A stretch of DNA of 37,827 bases from Muribaculaceae bacterium (GTDB lineage Bacteria > Bacteroidota > Bacteroidia > Bacteroidales > Muribaculaceae): positions 1-37,827 of the forward strand of contig JAFZSO010000068.1 of the NCBI GenBank assembly GCA_017619355.1, in the 5' to 3' direction. Shown piece by piece: positions 1 to 7,298 of this stretch (its first letter is position 1; each line of letters starts with the position of its first letter). The notes beneath the pieces were generated by a model that was given only the letters and a program-made list of their open reading frames with translations, did no database searches and had not been told where the DNA came from. A program made the position numbers and the translations under genes.

Positions 1-637
1 CATAGAACCCGATGTTATGTTGCTCTATGTAGTTTTTCTGCACCAACGCATAAAAAGAAATGAATATTTCCTCTGATTGCTTCGTAATGGAGAGGCGTGT
101 TTTTTCAAACGCCTGGATACTTATCAAATCGTCAATAAACACGGAGTAAAGCATTTCCAATATCTCGTTTTTCAGCGACAACGGCTGGGATATGTACTCG
201 CTTATGAGCATCATGACCGATTGCACCCTGCTTGCGTCGCTACTTGTGAGCGACAATTTGCAGTTGCCGAACTGTGATATGGGCACCATTGAAGCGCGCA
301 ACAGATTTCGGAATGCTTGTGCGCTGTGAGCCATCTGCTCGTCGACCATCAAACTAATGGCTTCAAAGTCGTCGCTCACATCAACTATGCGCAACAAACT
401 GCCAGGATAGTAGTTGTAGATGTCGTTCTTGGAAAATGAAAGATTGGTATTCCCGTTCAAGAGGGTCATTTCGCCTTGTGTAATAAGGGTGAATGTGTAG
501 CAGTTGAGCGATTCGGTCATTTCATTGGTTGTCATTGTGCGCTCACCGTTGAAAAAGGCACACGCCATTTTGCCGTTCCACAATTCATTCAAGTGTTCCT
601 TGCCGAACTTGTTAAAGTAGTCTTGAAGATTATACAT
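1..637 (-). CDS. AraC-type transcriptional regulator, N-terminal part (cut by window edge)
   Basis: An open frame runs from an ATG at 637 (minus strand) off the left edge with no stop, giving at least 212 residues that begin MYNLQDYFNKFG. Features of an AraC-type sensor domain are visible: an N-terminal beta-rich part (TLITQGEMTLLNGN, then SFSKNDIYNYYPGS) followed by a helical stretch with conserved spacing (RVQSVMMLISEYISQPL). This matches the cupin-like ligand domain plus linker found before the two HTH motifs of AraC proteins in Bacteroidetes, but the DNA-binding part lies outside the window, so the assignment rests on the sensor half only. A -7 box (TAACTTTG) sits 23 bp upstream. It is divergent from the bacterioferritin-like gene with a shared 146-bp region. 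Ligand and targets are unknown. Confidence 0.7.
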   Translation of the reverse strand, partial: MYNLQDYFNKFGKEHLNELWNGKMACAFFNGERTMTTNEMTESLNCYTFTLITQGEMTLLNGNTNLSFSKNDIYNYYPGSLLRIVDVSDDFEAISLMVDEQMAHSAQAFRNLLRASMVPISQFGNCKLSLTSSDASRVQSVMMLISEYISQPLSLKNEILEMLYSVFIDDLISIQAFEKTRLSITKQSEEIFISFYALVQKNYIEQHNIGFY

Positions 638-659
638 AACGATTAAAGCATTGATGTGG

Positions 660-667
660 CAAAGTTA
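660..667 (-). promoter_or_regulatory. -7 promoter element of the AraC-type gene
   Basis: Read on the minus strand this is TAACTTTG, a perfect match to the Bacteroidetes -7 consensus TAnnTTTG, ending 22 bp before the ATG at 637. No clear -33 TTG was found at 19-21 bp. Confidence 0.5.
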
Positions 668-741
668 CAAAAAAATCATCAATGTTTCGTTTGGGATAAT
701 CATTGGTTTGCTTAAAATTTTACGGTATTGTGACTTTTCGG

Positions 742-749
742 TAAATTTG
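742..749 (+). promoter_or_regulatory. -7 promoter element of the bacterioferritin-like gene
   Basis: TAAATTTG matches the Bacteroidetes -7 consensus TAnnTTTG and lies 34 bp before the ATG at 784. The -33 region is AT-rich without a convincing TTG at the standard spacing. Confidence 0.5.
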
Positions 750-783
750 CGATGCAAAAATAACTATTATAAATCATAGCAAA

Positions 784-1239
784 ATGGATAAGAAAAAAAC
801 TATCGAGACACTGCAGTTCTTCGTTACCGGCCTTACCGAGGGCGCATTGGTGCACAAGCTGCAAGGACAACTTTTCAAGTCGCAGGGTTTAGGCAAACTG
901 GGCGACAAGTATGTTAACCACTTCACCGAAGAGATGGCTTGGGTTGAAAAATTCGTTGACCGCATCCTTGACCTCGGCGGCGATGTGAAGTTTGACGGCG
1001 CTAAGGCTCGTGACCTCGTTGCCGACCCCGTGGACTACATCAAGGCCGACCTCGCCATTCAAGAGAAAGGCGTGGAGCTTCTCTACAAGTGCATGGCAGA
1101 ACTCCGTGACGACCCCACTACTTATGACATCATGAAGGCCTACCTCGCCGACGAGGAGGAAGACCTCTACTGGTCGCAGGGGCAACTTGAACTCATCGAG
1201 AAAATCGGTGTGCAGAGCTGGCTTTTCACGCAACTCTAA
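784..1239 (+). CDS. Bacterioferritin-like protein with a degenerate ferroxidase site
   Basis: The 151-residue protein aligns along its length with the four-helix bacterioferritin family (E. coli Bfr is 158 residues). The clearest stretches are GLGKLGDKY, TEEMAWVEKFVDRILDLGG and the C-terminal QLELIEKIGVQSWLFTQL. Compared from memory with E. coli Bfr, the di-iron ligands are mostly replaced: Glu18 aligns with Leu17 (nearest Glu is E19), His54 with W53, Glu94 with Q93 and His130 with D127, while Glu51 and Glu127 are kept as E50 and E124. The Met that binds haem in Bfr (M52) is kept as M51. So it may store or bind iron or haem without normal ferroxidase activity, or have another job. It precedes a small HTH-like gene by 9 bp. 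The fold is confident; function is not. Confidence 0.75.
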   Translation: MDKKKTIETLQFFVTGLTEGALVHKLQGQLFKSQGLGKLGDKYVNHFTEEMAWVEKFVDRILDLGGDVKFDGAKARDLVADPVDYIKADLAIQEKGVELLYKCMAELRDDPTTYDIMKAYLADEEEDLYWSQGQLELIEKIGVQSWLFTQL

Positions 1240-1248
1240 TTCCTGTCG

Positions 1249-1431
1249 ATGATGGAAGCAAAAGAACAAGTGCTCGAAGTCATGCGCAAGGCCGGTGTGC
1301 CTTTGAACGCAGGCAAAGTGGCTGAATTGTCGGGCCTCGACCGCAAGGTTATTGACAAGGCATTCGCCGAGTTGAAAAAAGACGGCGCCATCGTCTCCCC
1401 AGTCCGCTGCAAGTGGGAACCCGCCAAATAA
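1249..1431 (+). CDS. Small winged-helix/HTH-like protein (60 aa)
   Basis: A 60-residue protein predicted as one small winged-helix unit: helix 1 (EQVLEVMRKAG), a helix-turn-helix like segment (NAGKVAELSGLDRKVIDKAFAELKKDGAI) and a short basic wing (SPVRCKWEPAK). The pattern 'remove repression, then add helix, then DGxIVSP wing' is that of many small DNA-binding regulators; Bacteroidales genomes have similar proteins labelled transcriptional regulator. It starts 9 bp after the bacterioferritin-like stop, so the two are very probably co-transcribed, and a strong terminator follows. Two consecutive ATG codons exist (1249 and 1252). The lone Cys54 might serve redox or metal sensing, but one Cys is weak evidence. 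DNA binding is an inference from shape only. Confidence 0.7.
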   Translation: MMEAKEQVLEVMRKAGVPLNAGKVAELSGLDRKVIDKAFAELKKDGAIVSPVRCKWEPAK

Positions 1432-1467
1432 TTTTGCACAACAACGCTGCAAAACCATTTTTTGCCA

Positions 1468-1497
1468 AAGAGTGCCTTAACCGGCACTCTTTTTTTA
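1468..1497 (+). terminator. Intrinsic terminator of the bacterioferritin-like operon
   Basis: GAGTGCC (1470-1476) pairs with GGCACTC (1483-1489) around a TTAACC loop and is followed at once by a run of seven T. It lies 38 bp after the stop of the 60-residue gene. Confidence 0.85.
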
Positions 1498-1548
1498 TTG
1501 CCCTTTAGCACAATCCACCAGGCATTAGCAAGTCACCAACTCACGAAA

Positions 1549-1578
1549 AAAATCCCGCGCGTAGGGCGCGGCTTTTTG
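1549..1578. terminator. Hairpin with A/T tracts, probable terminator for rnz
   Basis: CCGCGC (1555-1560) pairs with GCGCGG (1566-1571) around GTAGG. It is flanked by seven A on the left and five T on the right, so it can work on both strands; on the minus strand it is about 100 bp downstream of the rnz stop. Confidence 0.6.
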
Positions 1579-1642
1579 AGACTTTTTGGGACTCCTTTTT
1601 GTGCTTTTTGCGAGAGAATTATGTCATGGTTGCATGCCTGTA

Positions 1643-1670
1643 CTCGTCTGCCTGTCTGCTCGTCTGCTTG
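1643..1670 (-). repeat. 8-bp-period tandem tract (CAGACGAG-type units)
   Basis: On the plus strand the units are CTCGTCTG, CCTGTCTG, CTCGTCTG and a partial CTTG, an exact 8-bp period. Read on the minus strand this is the same unit family (ACRAGCAR) seen at 22291 and 27937. It starts 4 bp after the rnz stop codon. Confidence 0.75.
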
Positions 1671-1674
1671 AAAA

Positions 1675-2592
1675 TCATTTATTGAGGTCGAGGACCAGGC
1701 CCTCTCGGGCGAGGATGGTATTAGGGAACACCTCCTGGGCCTGTTGCAGCAGCACGCTGTTGTCGACATAGCGATTGCTGAAATGCCCGATGATGAGCTT
1801 TTTCACCCCCGCCTCACGCGCCACCATGGCTGCCTCGCGCGCCGTACTGTGATAGCGTTTGTGTGCCTGCACGGCACACTCGTCGCCGTAGGTCGCCTCG
1901 TGATAGAGCCAGTCCACACCCTTCACCGCATTGATCACCCGCTTCGAGAGCATCGTGTCGGAGCAATAGGCATAGCTCATCGCCGGCTCGGCAGGCAGGG
2001 TGAGTTCGCCGTTAGGTATCACCACCCCGCTGGGCGTCACATAGTCGCGCCCCTGACGCAGACTGTTCATAAAGTGTCGCGGCACCTCATGGCGCTGGAC
2101 CGCTTCAGGAATGATGTGGCGCATCTTGGGCTTCTCGGCAAAGAGGAAACCTACCGCCGGAATGCGATGACGCAGCGGAATCGTTGTCACCGTGATGGCA
2201 TCGTCTTCATAGATGACCGCCTTGCGGGGCTCAATCACATGAAACCGCAGTTCGTAGGGCATTTCGCGGCAAAAGTAGTCGAGCAAATGCTTGAACTGGT
2301 CGGCACCATCCTGAAAAATATGCACCGTCACGCTCCCCGTCTTGCCCACCAGTGCCAAGGTGGACAGCAGCCCAGGCAAGCCGAAGCAGTGGTCGCCATG
2401 CAAGTGACTGATGAAGATGTGGTTCAGCCGTGAGAACTTCAGTTTCATGCGCCGCACCTCGAGCTGGGCACCCTCGCCGCAGTCAATCATGAACAGGTTG
2501 TCACGCACATTCAGCACCTGGCACGACGGCAAGTGCTGAAGACTGGTCGTCGCCGACCCGCAGCCCAATATGTTCAGTTCAAAACGAGGCAT
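1675..2592 (-). CDS. rnz: Ribonuclease Z (tRNA 3'-endonuclease)
   Basis: RNase Z removes the 3' trailer of tRNA precursors; this matters where tRNA genes lack an encoded CCA, as the tRNA-Val in this window does. The 305-residue protein has the metallo-beta-lactamase zinc motif SHLHGDHCFGLPG with H63, H65, D67 and H68, then H142 (LRHRIPAVGF), D212 (YCSDT), the HEAT box (H231-E232), HST (H248) and the C-terminal GHFSNRY (H270). The order and spacing fit the short bacterial RNase Z type and length is normal (about 300). The ATG at 2592 is the only start that keeps the FELNILGCGSA beta strand. A near-consensus -7 box lies 24 bp upstream. It is divergent from queF. Confidence 0.95.
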   Translation of the reverse strand: MPRFELNILGCGSATTSLQHLPSCQVLNVRDNLFMIDCGEGAQLEVRRMKLKFSRLNHIFISHLHGDHCFGLPGLLSTLALVGKTGSVTVHIFQDGADQFKHLLDYFCREMPYELRFHVIEPRKAVIYEDDAITVTTIPLRHRIPAVGFLFAEKPKMRHIIPEAVQRHEVPRHFMNSLRQGRDYVTPSGVVIPNGELTLPAEPAMSYAYCSDTMLSKRVINAVKGVDWLYHEATYGDECAVQAHKRYHSTAREAAMVAREAGVKKLIIGHFSNRYVDNSVLLQQAQEVFPNTILAREGLVLDLNK

Positions 2593-2615
2593 ACTGCTAT
2601 ACTTGTTTCAGACCA

Positions 2616-2623
2616 CGAAGTTA
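2616..2623 (-). promoter_or_regulatory. Possible -7 element of rnz
   Basis: On the minus strand the octamer is TAACTTCG, one mismatch from TAnnTTTG, 23 bp before the rnz ATG. Confidence 0.35.
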
Positions 2624-2698
2624 ACCATAATTTCACGATTCAGCAAGTCTTTCAACCACAGCCGCACATTATTTTTATGATAAAACCATAACTTTTTG

Positions 2699-2706
2699 TA
2701 ACTTTG
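2699..2706 (+). promoter_or_regulatory. -7 promoter element of the queFCDE operon
   Basis: TAACTTTG matches TAnnTTTG exactly and ends 29 bp before the queF ATG. The resulting leader of about 20-25 nt is too short to hold a preQ1 riboswitch. Confidence 0.6.
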
Positions 2707-2735
2707 CATTCTATTAATCTAAAACGCTATCAGTC

Positions 2736-3212
2736 ATGCCACGCAACAACGACGAACTCAAAGGGGTGACCCTGCTCGGTAACCAGAACACGAAATATGA
2801 ATTCGGCTACACACCCGAGGTGCTCGAGACCTTCGACAACAAGCACCCCGAGAACGACTATCTCGTCACGCTTCACTGTCCGGAGTTCACCTCTCTGTGC
2901 CCCAAGACGGGGCAACCCGACTTCGGACGCATCATCATCAGCTACATCCCGCGCGTGCGCATGGTCGAGAGCAAGAGCCTCAAGCTCTACCTCTTCAGTT
3001 TCCGCAACCACGGCGATTTCCATGAAGATTGCGTGAACATCATCATGAAGGACCTCATCGCCCTCATGGATCCCAAGTACATTGAGGTGAAAGGCCTGTT
3101 CAATCCCCGCGGAGGCATCTCCATCCTGCCCTTCGCCAATTATGGCGATGCCGACCACCAGGATATGGTAAAGCAGCGACTCCTTGCCAACCTCGACAAC
3201 CACAAACGCTAA
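2736..3212 (+). CDS. queF: NADPH-dependent 7-cyano-7-deazaguanine reductase (preQ0 reductase)
   Basis: QueF reduces the nitrile of preQ0 to the aminomethyl of preQ1 with two NADPH, the last free-base step before insertion in tRNA. The 158-residue protein is the short, type I (B. subtilis-like) form. Visible hallmarks are the thioimide-forming nucleophile C55 in [15 protein letters not shown]62 of the same motif, the QueF signature [12 protein letters not shown] (78-89), and H96-E97 in DFHEDC. It is the first gene of four in the order queF-queC-queD-queE, separated by 10, 13 and 8 bp, all on one strand. The ATG at 2736 follows the -7 box by 29 bp. Confidence 0.96.
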   Translation: MPRNNDELKGVTLLGNQNTKYEFGYTPEVLETFDNKHPENDYLVTLHCPEFTSLCPKTGQPDFGRIIISYIPRVRMVESKSLKLYLFSFRNHGDFHEDCVNIIMKDLIALMDPKYIEVKGLFNPRGGISILPFANYGDADHQDMVKQRLLANLDNHKR

Positions 3213-3222
3213 ACGAATTGCA

Positions 3223-3879
3223 ATGAAAGACGCCGTTATCATCACCTCAGGCGGCATGGACTCAACCACCATGCTCTATGAATACAAGGACGAGATTGCC
3301 CTCGCCATCACCTTTGACTACGGCTCCACGCAGAACGGCCGTGAGCGCCTGTGCGCCGTCACCCACTGCCAGCGCCTGGGCATCAAGCACATCATCGTGA
3401 GACTCGACTTCATGCACCGCTATTTCAAGAGCGCCCTGCTCGAGAGTGCCGATGCCATCCCCGAAGGCAACTATGACGACGAGAACATGAAATCGACCGT
3501 CGTGCCCTTCCGCAACGGCATCATGCTCTCCATCGCCTGCGGCATTGCCGAGAGCAACGGCCTGAAGCGTGTGTTGATAGCCAACCATGCTGGCGACCAC
3601 TCCATCTACCCCGACTGCCGAGGCACCTTCATCGATGCCATGTCGCAGGCCATGCAGATGGGCACCTACGAACATGTTGAAGTCTTTGCTCCCTACACCC
3701 ATCTCAGCAAGGCCGACATCGCCCGTCATGGCAAGGCGCTGGGACTTGACTACAGCGAAACCTACTCCTGCTACAAAGGCGGCGAAAAGCACTGCGGCAA
3801 GTGCGGCACCTGCCGCGAGCGCCGTGCAGCCTTGCGCGAGGCCGGCATTGACGACACCACCCAATATTTAGACGACTAA
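3223..3879 (+). CDS. queC: 7-cyano-7-deazaguanine synthase (preQ0 synthase)
   Basis: QueC converts 7-carboxy-7-deazaguanine and ammonia to preQ0 with ATP. The start was set at the ATG at 3223, 10 bp after queF, because the protein then begins MKDAVIITSGGMDS; a longer frame back to 3184 would overlap queF. The 218-residue protein has the PP-loop SGGMDS (residues 9-14) for ATP pyrophosphate binding and the C-terminal zinc site with C183, C191, C194 and C197 (CYKGGEKHCGKCGTC). Length is normal for the family (about 220). Partner genes upstream (queF) and downstream (queD, queE) place it firmly in queuosine precursor synthesis. Confidence 0.96.
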   Translation: MKDAVIITSGGMDSTTMLYEYKDEIALAITFDYGSTQNGRERLCAVTHCQRLGIKHIIVRLDFMHRYFKSALLESADAIPEGNYDDENMKSTVVPFRNGIMLSIACGIAESNGLKRVLIANHAGDHSIYPDCRGTFIDAMSQAMQMGTYEHVEVFAPYTHLSKADIARHGKALGLDYSETYSCYKGGEKHCGKCGTCRERRAALREAGIDDTTQYLDD

Positions 3880-3892
3880 AAAAGACAACGAT

Positions 3893-4246
3893 ATGTATTA
3901 TGTAAGAAAAACTCTCGAAATCTCATCGTGCCACCAACTCTACCTTGATTATGAGAGCAAGTGCGAGAACCTGCACGGCCACAACTGGAAAGTGAATGTC
4001 TATTGCCGTGCCCAGGAGCTTGACAGCAACGGCATGGTGTGCGACTTCACTGAAATCAAGCGACTCATTCACGGACGCATCGACCACCGCAACCTCAACG
4101 AGGTGCTCGACTTCAACCCCACCGCCGAGAACATCGCCCGCTGGATTGTCGATACCGTGCCTAACTGCTACCGTGCCGATGTGTGGGAGTCGCGCGACAA
4201 CAAGGCAAGCTACATTGCCGACGATGCTCCCCAGAACTTCGACTGA
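3893..4246 (+). CDS. queD: 6-carboxy-5,6,7,8-tetrahydropterin synthase
   Basis: QueD turns 7,8-dihydroneopterin triphosphate (from GTP cyclohydrolase I, not in this window) into 6-carboxytetrahydropterin. The 117-residue protein shows the zinc ligands H14, H28 and H30, the catalytic cysteine C24 in CENLHGH, the DHRNLN motif (D64-H65) and E99 near the C-terminus, which holds the pterin. This family also includes pyruvoyl-tetrahydropterin synthases; the CxxxHGH form and the location between queC and queE support QueD. It starts 13 bp after queC. Confidence 0.94.
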   Translation: MYYVRKTLEISSCHQLYLDYESKCENLHGHNWKVNVYCRAQELDSNGMVCDFTEIKRLIHGRIDHRNLNEVLDFNPTAENIARWIVDTVPNCYRADVWESRDNKASYIADDAPQNFD

Positions 4247-4254
4247 ACTGCTTG

Positions 4255-4842
4255 ATGTATAAGGTCAACGAAATATTCCACTCGCTGCAGGGCGAAGGTT
4301 TCAACACCGGCACTGCAAGCATCTTCGTCCGCTTCAGCGGCTGCAACCTCCGGTGCAACTTCTGCGATACCCAGCACCTCAATGGCACGCTCATGACCGC
4401 CGATGAAATCGTGGAACAGGTCATGCTGCATCCCGCAGCCCCGCTCATCGTGCTCACGGGCGGCGAACCATCCCTTTTCGTTGACGACGAACTCATCGCC
4501 GCCCTCAAAACCACTGGAAAACGCATCGCCATCGAGACCAACGGCACCCATCCCCTGCCCCACGGCATCGACTGGGTGACCCTCTCCCCCAAGACCGACT
4601 TTGACGGTGGCGACGAGGCACCCTGCATCCTCACCCATTGCGACGAACTCAAGGTAATCTATCTGGGTCAGGACCTCAGTCAGTACGATCACATCCACGC
4701 CTCTCACCGTTTCCTTCAGCCCTGCTTTGTGCCCGACGAAGCGCAAAAGCGGCACAACATTCAATTGTGTGTCGATGCCGTGCTGCAAAATCCGCAGTGG
4801 CGCCTGTCACTCCAGACCCACCGCATCCTCGGCATCCGCTAA
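4255..4842 (+). CDS. queE: 7-carboxy-7-deazaguanine synthase (radical SAM)
   Basis: QueE makes 7-carboxy-7-deazaguanine from QueD's product by a SAM-radical ring contraction. The start at 4255 (MYKVNEIFHSLQGEG, the family's N-terminus, 195 residues) was preferred to a longer frame overlapping queD. The [4Fe-4S] cysteines are C30, C34 and C37 in SGCNLRCNFCDT, and LTGGEPSL is the SAM-binding GGE motif. The start follows the queD stop by 8 bp. The stop is only 12 bp from the convergent tatD stop, so no separate terminator fits between them. Confidence 0.95.
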   Translation: MYKVNEIFHSLQGEGFNTGTASIFVRFSGCNLRCNFCDTQHLNGTLMTADEIVEQVMLHPAAPLIVLTGGEPSLFVDDELIAALKTTGKRIAIETNGTHPLPHGIDWVTLSPKTDFDGGDEAPCILTHCDELKVIYLGQDLSQYDHIHASHRFLQPCFVPDEAQKRHNIQLCVDAVLQNPQWRLSLQTHRILGIR

Positions 4843-4854
4843 AAATCTTGCTGA

Positions 4855-5625
4855 TTACAGTTCTATTCTGAAAAGGTCGGCCACATTGCGGTCGGTGGCC
4901 TCCGACACCGTCTCAACGGGCACGCCCAGTTGCTCTGCTACAAACCGGCAGATGTGCGGAATGTTGGCGCTCTCGTTGCGCTTCCCTCGGTTCGGTACTG
5001 GCGCCAGATAGGGCGAATCGGTCTCCAGCAACAGCCGGTCAAGCCCCACCACAGGCAATATCTCTTTCACTGCACTCTTCTTGAAGGTAACAATGCCGTT
5101 CACCCCAAAGTAGAAGTCGCCATGCCGCCGCACCGCCTCCACATCCTGCACCGTGCCAGTGAAACTGTGAAAAACACCTCGGGGCAATGGCCCATCGAAG
5201 TTGTCGAGCACCCACAGGCACTCGTCGAGTCCGTCGCGGCAATGCATGATAAAGGGGATGTCTTTCTCCACACACCAGTGAAGCTGTGTGTCAAGTGCCT
5301 CCAATTGCTGTTCTCGCCAGGTCTTATCCCAATACAGGTCGATGCCCACTTCGCCCACCGCCACCCACGGCTCGTCGGCAAGCATTTTGTGCATGGTTGC
5401 CAACTTTGATGCAAAGTCACCATCCACATCTTCGGGATGCAGACCGATGGTGAGCGACACATAGTCGCCATAGGCATCACGCACCGCCTTGAGGCGCAAA
5501 AGCGATTCCAGATTCTCGTTGGGCATGATAATGTGTCGCACACCCGTCTCGCGGGCACGCGCTATCACCTGGTCGCGGTCGTCGTCGAACGCATCGCAGT
5601 AGATATGGGCGTGTGAATCAATCAC
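4855..5625 (-). CDS. tatD: TatD family metal-dependent DNase
   Basis: A 256-residue TIM-barrel hydrolase of the TatD family (3'-5' DNase / AP endonuclease activity in characterised members). The metal ligands are all visible: H5 and H7 (SHAHIY), E92 (GEVGIDLYW), H128 (MHCRD), H153 (VFHSFTG) and D203 (LETDSPYLAPVP). The start codon is GTG at 5625, because translation must begin at the IDSHAH strand; it follows the stop of the prenyl synthase gene by 3 bp, so the two are translationally linked. Last gene of a four-gene minus-strand cluster. The physiological substrate is not shown by the sequence. Confidence 0.93.
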   Translation of the reverse strand: MIDSHAHIYCDAFDDDRDQVIARARETGVRHIIMPNENLESLLRLKAVRDAYGDYVSLTIGLHPEDVDGDFASKLATMHKMLADEPWVAVGEVGIDLYWDKTWREQQLEALDTQLHWCVEKDIPFIMHCRDGLDECLWVLDNFDGPLPRGVFHSFTGTVQDVEAVRRHGDFYFGVNGIVTFKKSAVKEILPVVGLDRLLLETDSPYLAPVPNRGKRNESANIPHICRFVAEQLGVPVETVSEATDRNVADLFRIEL

Positions 5626-5628
5626 GGC

Positions 5629-6603
5629 TTATTTATTGCGATTCACCAACGAGGCTGCCAGTGCGGTAAACGACTCGCGGGCATCGTCGCTCATTTCTAT
5701 CGACTCCAGCACCGTAAGTGCCTTTTGGGTGTACTCGCCTATCGCCTTGTCGGCTATCTCGCGCAAGCCCAGCTCCTCAAAGATGCTAGTCACAGCGGGA
5801 ACCTTCTCCTGCTTCATGGCATAGGCATCGGTGTACCAGCGGCGCAAGCGGCCCGCCTGCTCCTCGTTGGCAAGTTTGAACGCATTGACCATCAAGAAGG
5901 TCTTCTTGTTATTCATGATGTCGCCGCCTATCTCCTTGCCAAAGGTGGCCTCGTCGCCCCACACATCGAGCACATCGTCCTCGAGCTGGAAGGCGATGCC
6001 CAGATTCTCGCCCACCTCGTAGAGTGCCTGAGCCGTCTTCTCGTCGGCCCCGCCAATGATGGCACCCAGCTTGCAGGCACAACCCAGCAGCACCGAGGTC
6101 TTGAGGCGTATCATCTTGATGTATTCCTCCACGGTAACCTCGCGACGGCGCTCATAGTCCATGTCATACTGCTGACCCTCATACACTTCGATGGCAGTAG
6201 CATTAAACAGCTCGTTGGCAGCCGCCAGATGTTGAGGTTCAACCTGACCGATGTACTGGGTTGCCATGGTGAGCATCGTGTCACCACTCAAGATGGCCAC
6301 ATTGTCGTTCCAGCGACGGTGCACCGTGGGCTGACCGCGACGCACATCGGCATTGTCCATCACATCGTCGTGCAACAGCGTGAAGTTGTGGAACAGCTCC
6401 AGTCCCACTGCGGGCTTCACAGCCTTGCTCACATCGCCACCCACGGCATCACAAGCCATGAGCACCAGCACGGGCCTGATGCGTTTGCCGCCCAGCGCCA
6501 TGGTGTAGGCAATGGGTTCATACAGGTTTGATGGCGACTGGGGATAAGGTATGGCCTTGATCTCCTTGTTCACCATCTCGAGATATTCGTTGAAGGTTTT
6601 CAT
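5629..6603 (-). CDS. Polyprenyl (farnesyl/geranylgeranyl-type) diphosphate synthase
   Basis: A class I trans-isoprenyl diphosphate synthase of 324 residues that condenses IPP with an allylic diphosphate. The first Asp-rich motif DDVMD is at 79-83 (followed by NADVRRGQPTVH) and the second DDVLD at 209-213; both bind the Mg-diphosphate. Phe74, five residues before the first motif, is the position that in many enzymes limits chain length, so a short product (C15 or C20) is likely, but this is inference; ispA is the E. coli analogue. Genes before and after are a lipoprotein and tatD, so context gives no product. Length and motif order are normal for the family. Confidence 0.93.
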   Translation of the reverse strand: MKTFNEYLEMVNKEIKAIPYPQSPSNLYEPIAYTMALGGKRIRPVLVLMACDAVGGDVSKAVKPAVGLELFHNFTLLHDDVMDNADVRRGQPTVHRRWNDNVAILSGDTMLTMATQYIGQVEPQHLAAANELFNATAIEVYEGQQYDMDYERRREVTVEEYIKMIRLKTSVLLGCACKLGAIIGGADEKTAQALYEVGENLGIAFQLEDDVLDVWGDEATFGKEIGGDIMNNKKTFLMVNAFKLANEEQAGRLRRWYTDAYAMKQEKVPAVTSIFEELGLREIADKAIGEYTQKALTVLESIEMSDDARESFTALAASLVNRNK

Positions 6604-6617
6604 ATCGTTATTGTTTT

Positions 6618-7268
6618 TCAGTTCTTGACACCTTTTTTATATATAGCCTCAAAGCGCTGCATCTCCTCTGGAGTGTAAATCTCGCCCAACGCCGCCACCT
6701 GCTCCTCAATCAGTTTCTGGTCAGCTCCAGGCTGATTGGCATCCTCAAGCAGTGCCGCAGCGAGGTCTTCAGGAGTCGACGAAGCGGCATAGACCTTCAT
6801 CTGATTCTTTACACTCAGGTCCTTGACCAGTCCCTCGATGCGTGCATCCCAGTCGGCCGCCACATCGGGCAGGTTCAGTTCTTGAGCAAGGAAATGCACC
6901 AATTGAACCTTACCATTGGCCGCCTCACGATCAAGCGAGCCATCGAGCAACCCGTCAACAACAGGCTGCGCCGTGCGTTTCGCCAGGTCTTCGCCACCCA
7001 GCGAGAGCAACATGGCGGCACACGCAATGGTATCGTTGCCATTCTCCTCAATCGCGGCAAGAAATGCCTCGTTGAAGTCCTCCGCTGAACCCTTTATCAA
7101 GTTCAGACTGTCGAGCGACGCCTTATAGGCACTGTCGGCCTGCGCTATGCCCGCGCTCCATGCCGCCACAAAGTCGGCGGCCGCCTTCTGGCCAGCCTCC
7201 TGCGACTTCTTGTCGGCACACGAGGCCATTACCAGCCCCAGCAACGCTATTATCAGTAACTTTTTCAT
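6618..7268 (-). CDS. Small predicted lipoprotein, function unknown
   Basis: A 216-residue protein with a lipoprotein signal: MKKLLIIALLGLVMASC, lipobox cysteine at C17. The rest is alanine- and glutamate-rich, mostly helical, with no recognisable family. A short segment GSAEDFNEAF resembles AAEDFDEAF in the lipoprotein encoded 30 bp upstream (7299-7616), which hints at a shared ancestry or a common partner. It ends with an E-rich helical C-terminus (EEMQRFEAIYKKGVKN). It precedes the prenyl synthase by 14 bp. I do not recognise it. Confidence 0.75.
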   Translation of the reverse strand: MKKLLIIALLGLVMASCADKKSQEAGQKAAADFVAAWSAGIAQADSAYKASLDSLNLIKGSAEDFNEAFLAAIEENGNDTIACAAMLLSLGGEDLAKRTAQPVVDGLLDGSLDREAANGKVQLVHFLAQELNLPDVAADWDARIEGLVKDLSVKNQMKVYAASSTPEDLAAALLEDANQPGADQKLIEEQVAALGEIYTPEEMQRFEAIYKKGVKN

Positions 7269-7298
7269 CTGTTATCAGGTTATGTTAGATTTACAACT

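Noticed and set aside
2690-2735. A preQ1 riboswitch ahead of queF
   Set aside because: The -7 box leaves only about 20-25 nt of leader, too short for any preQ1 riboswitch, and no pseudoknot is visible.
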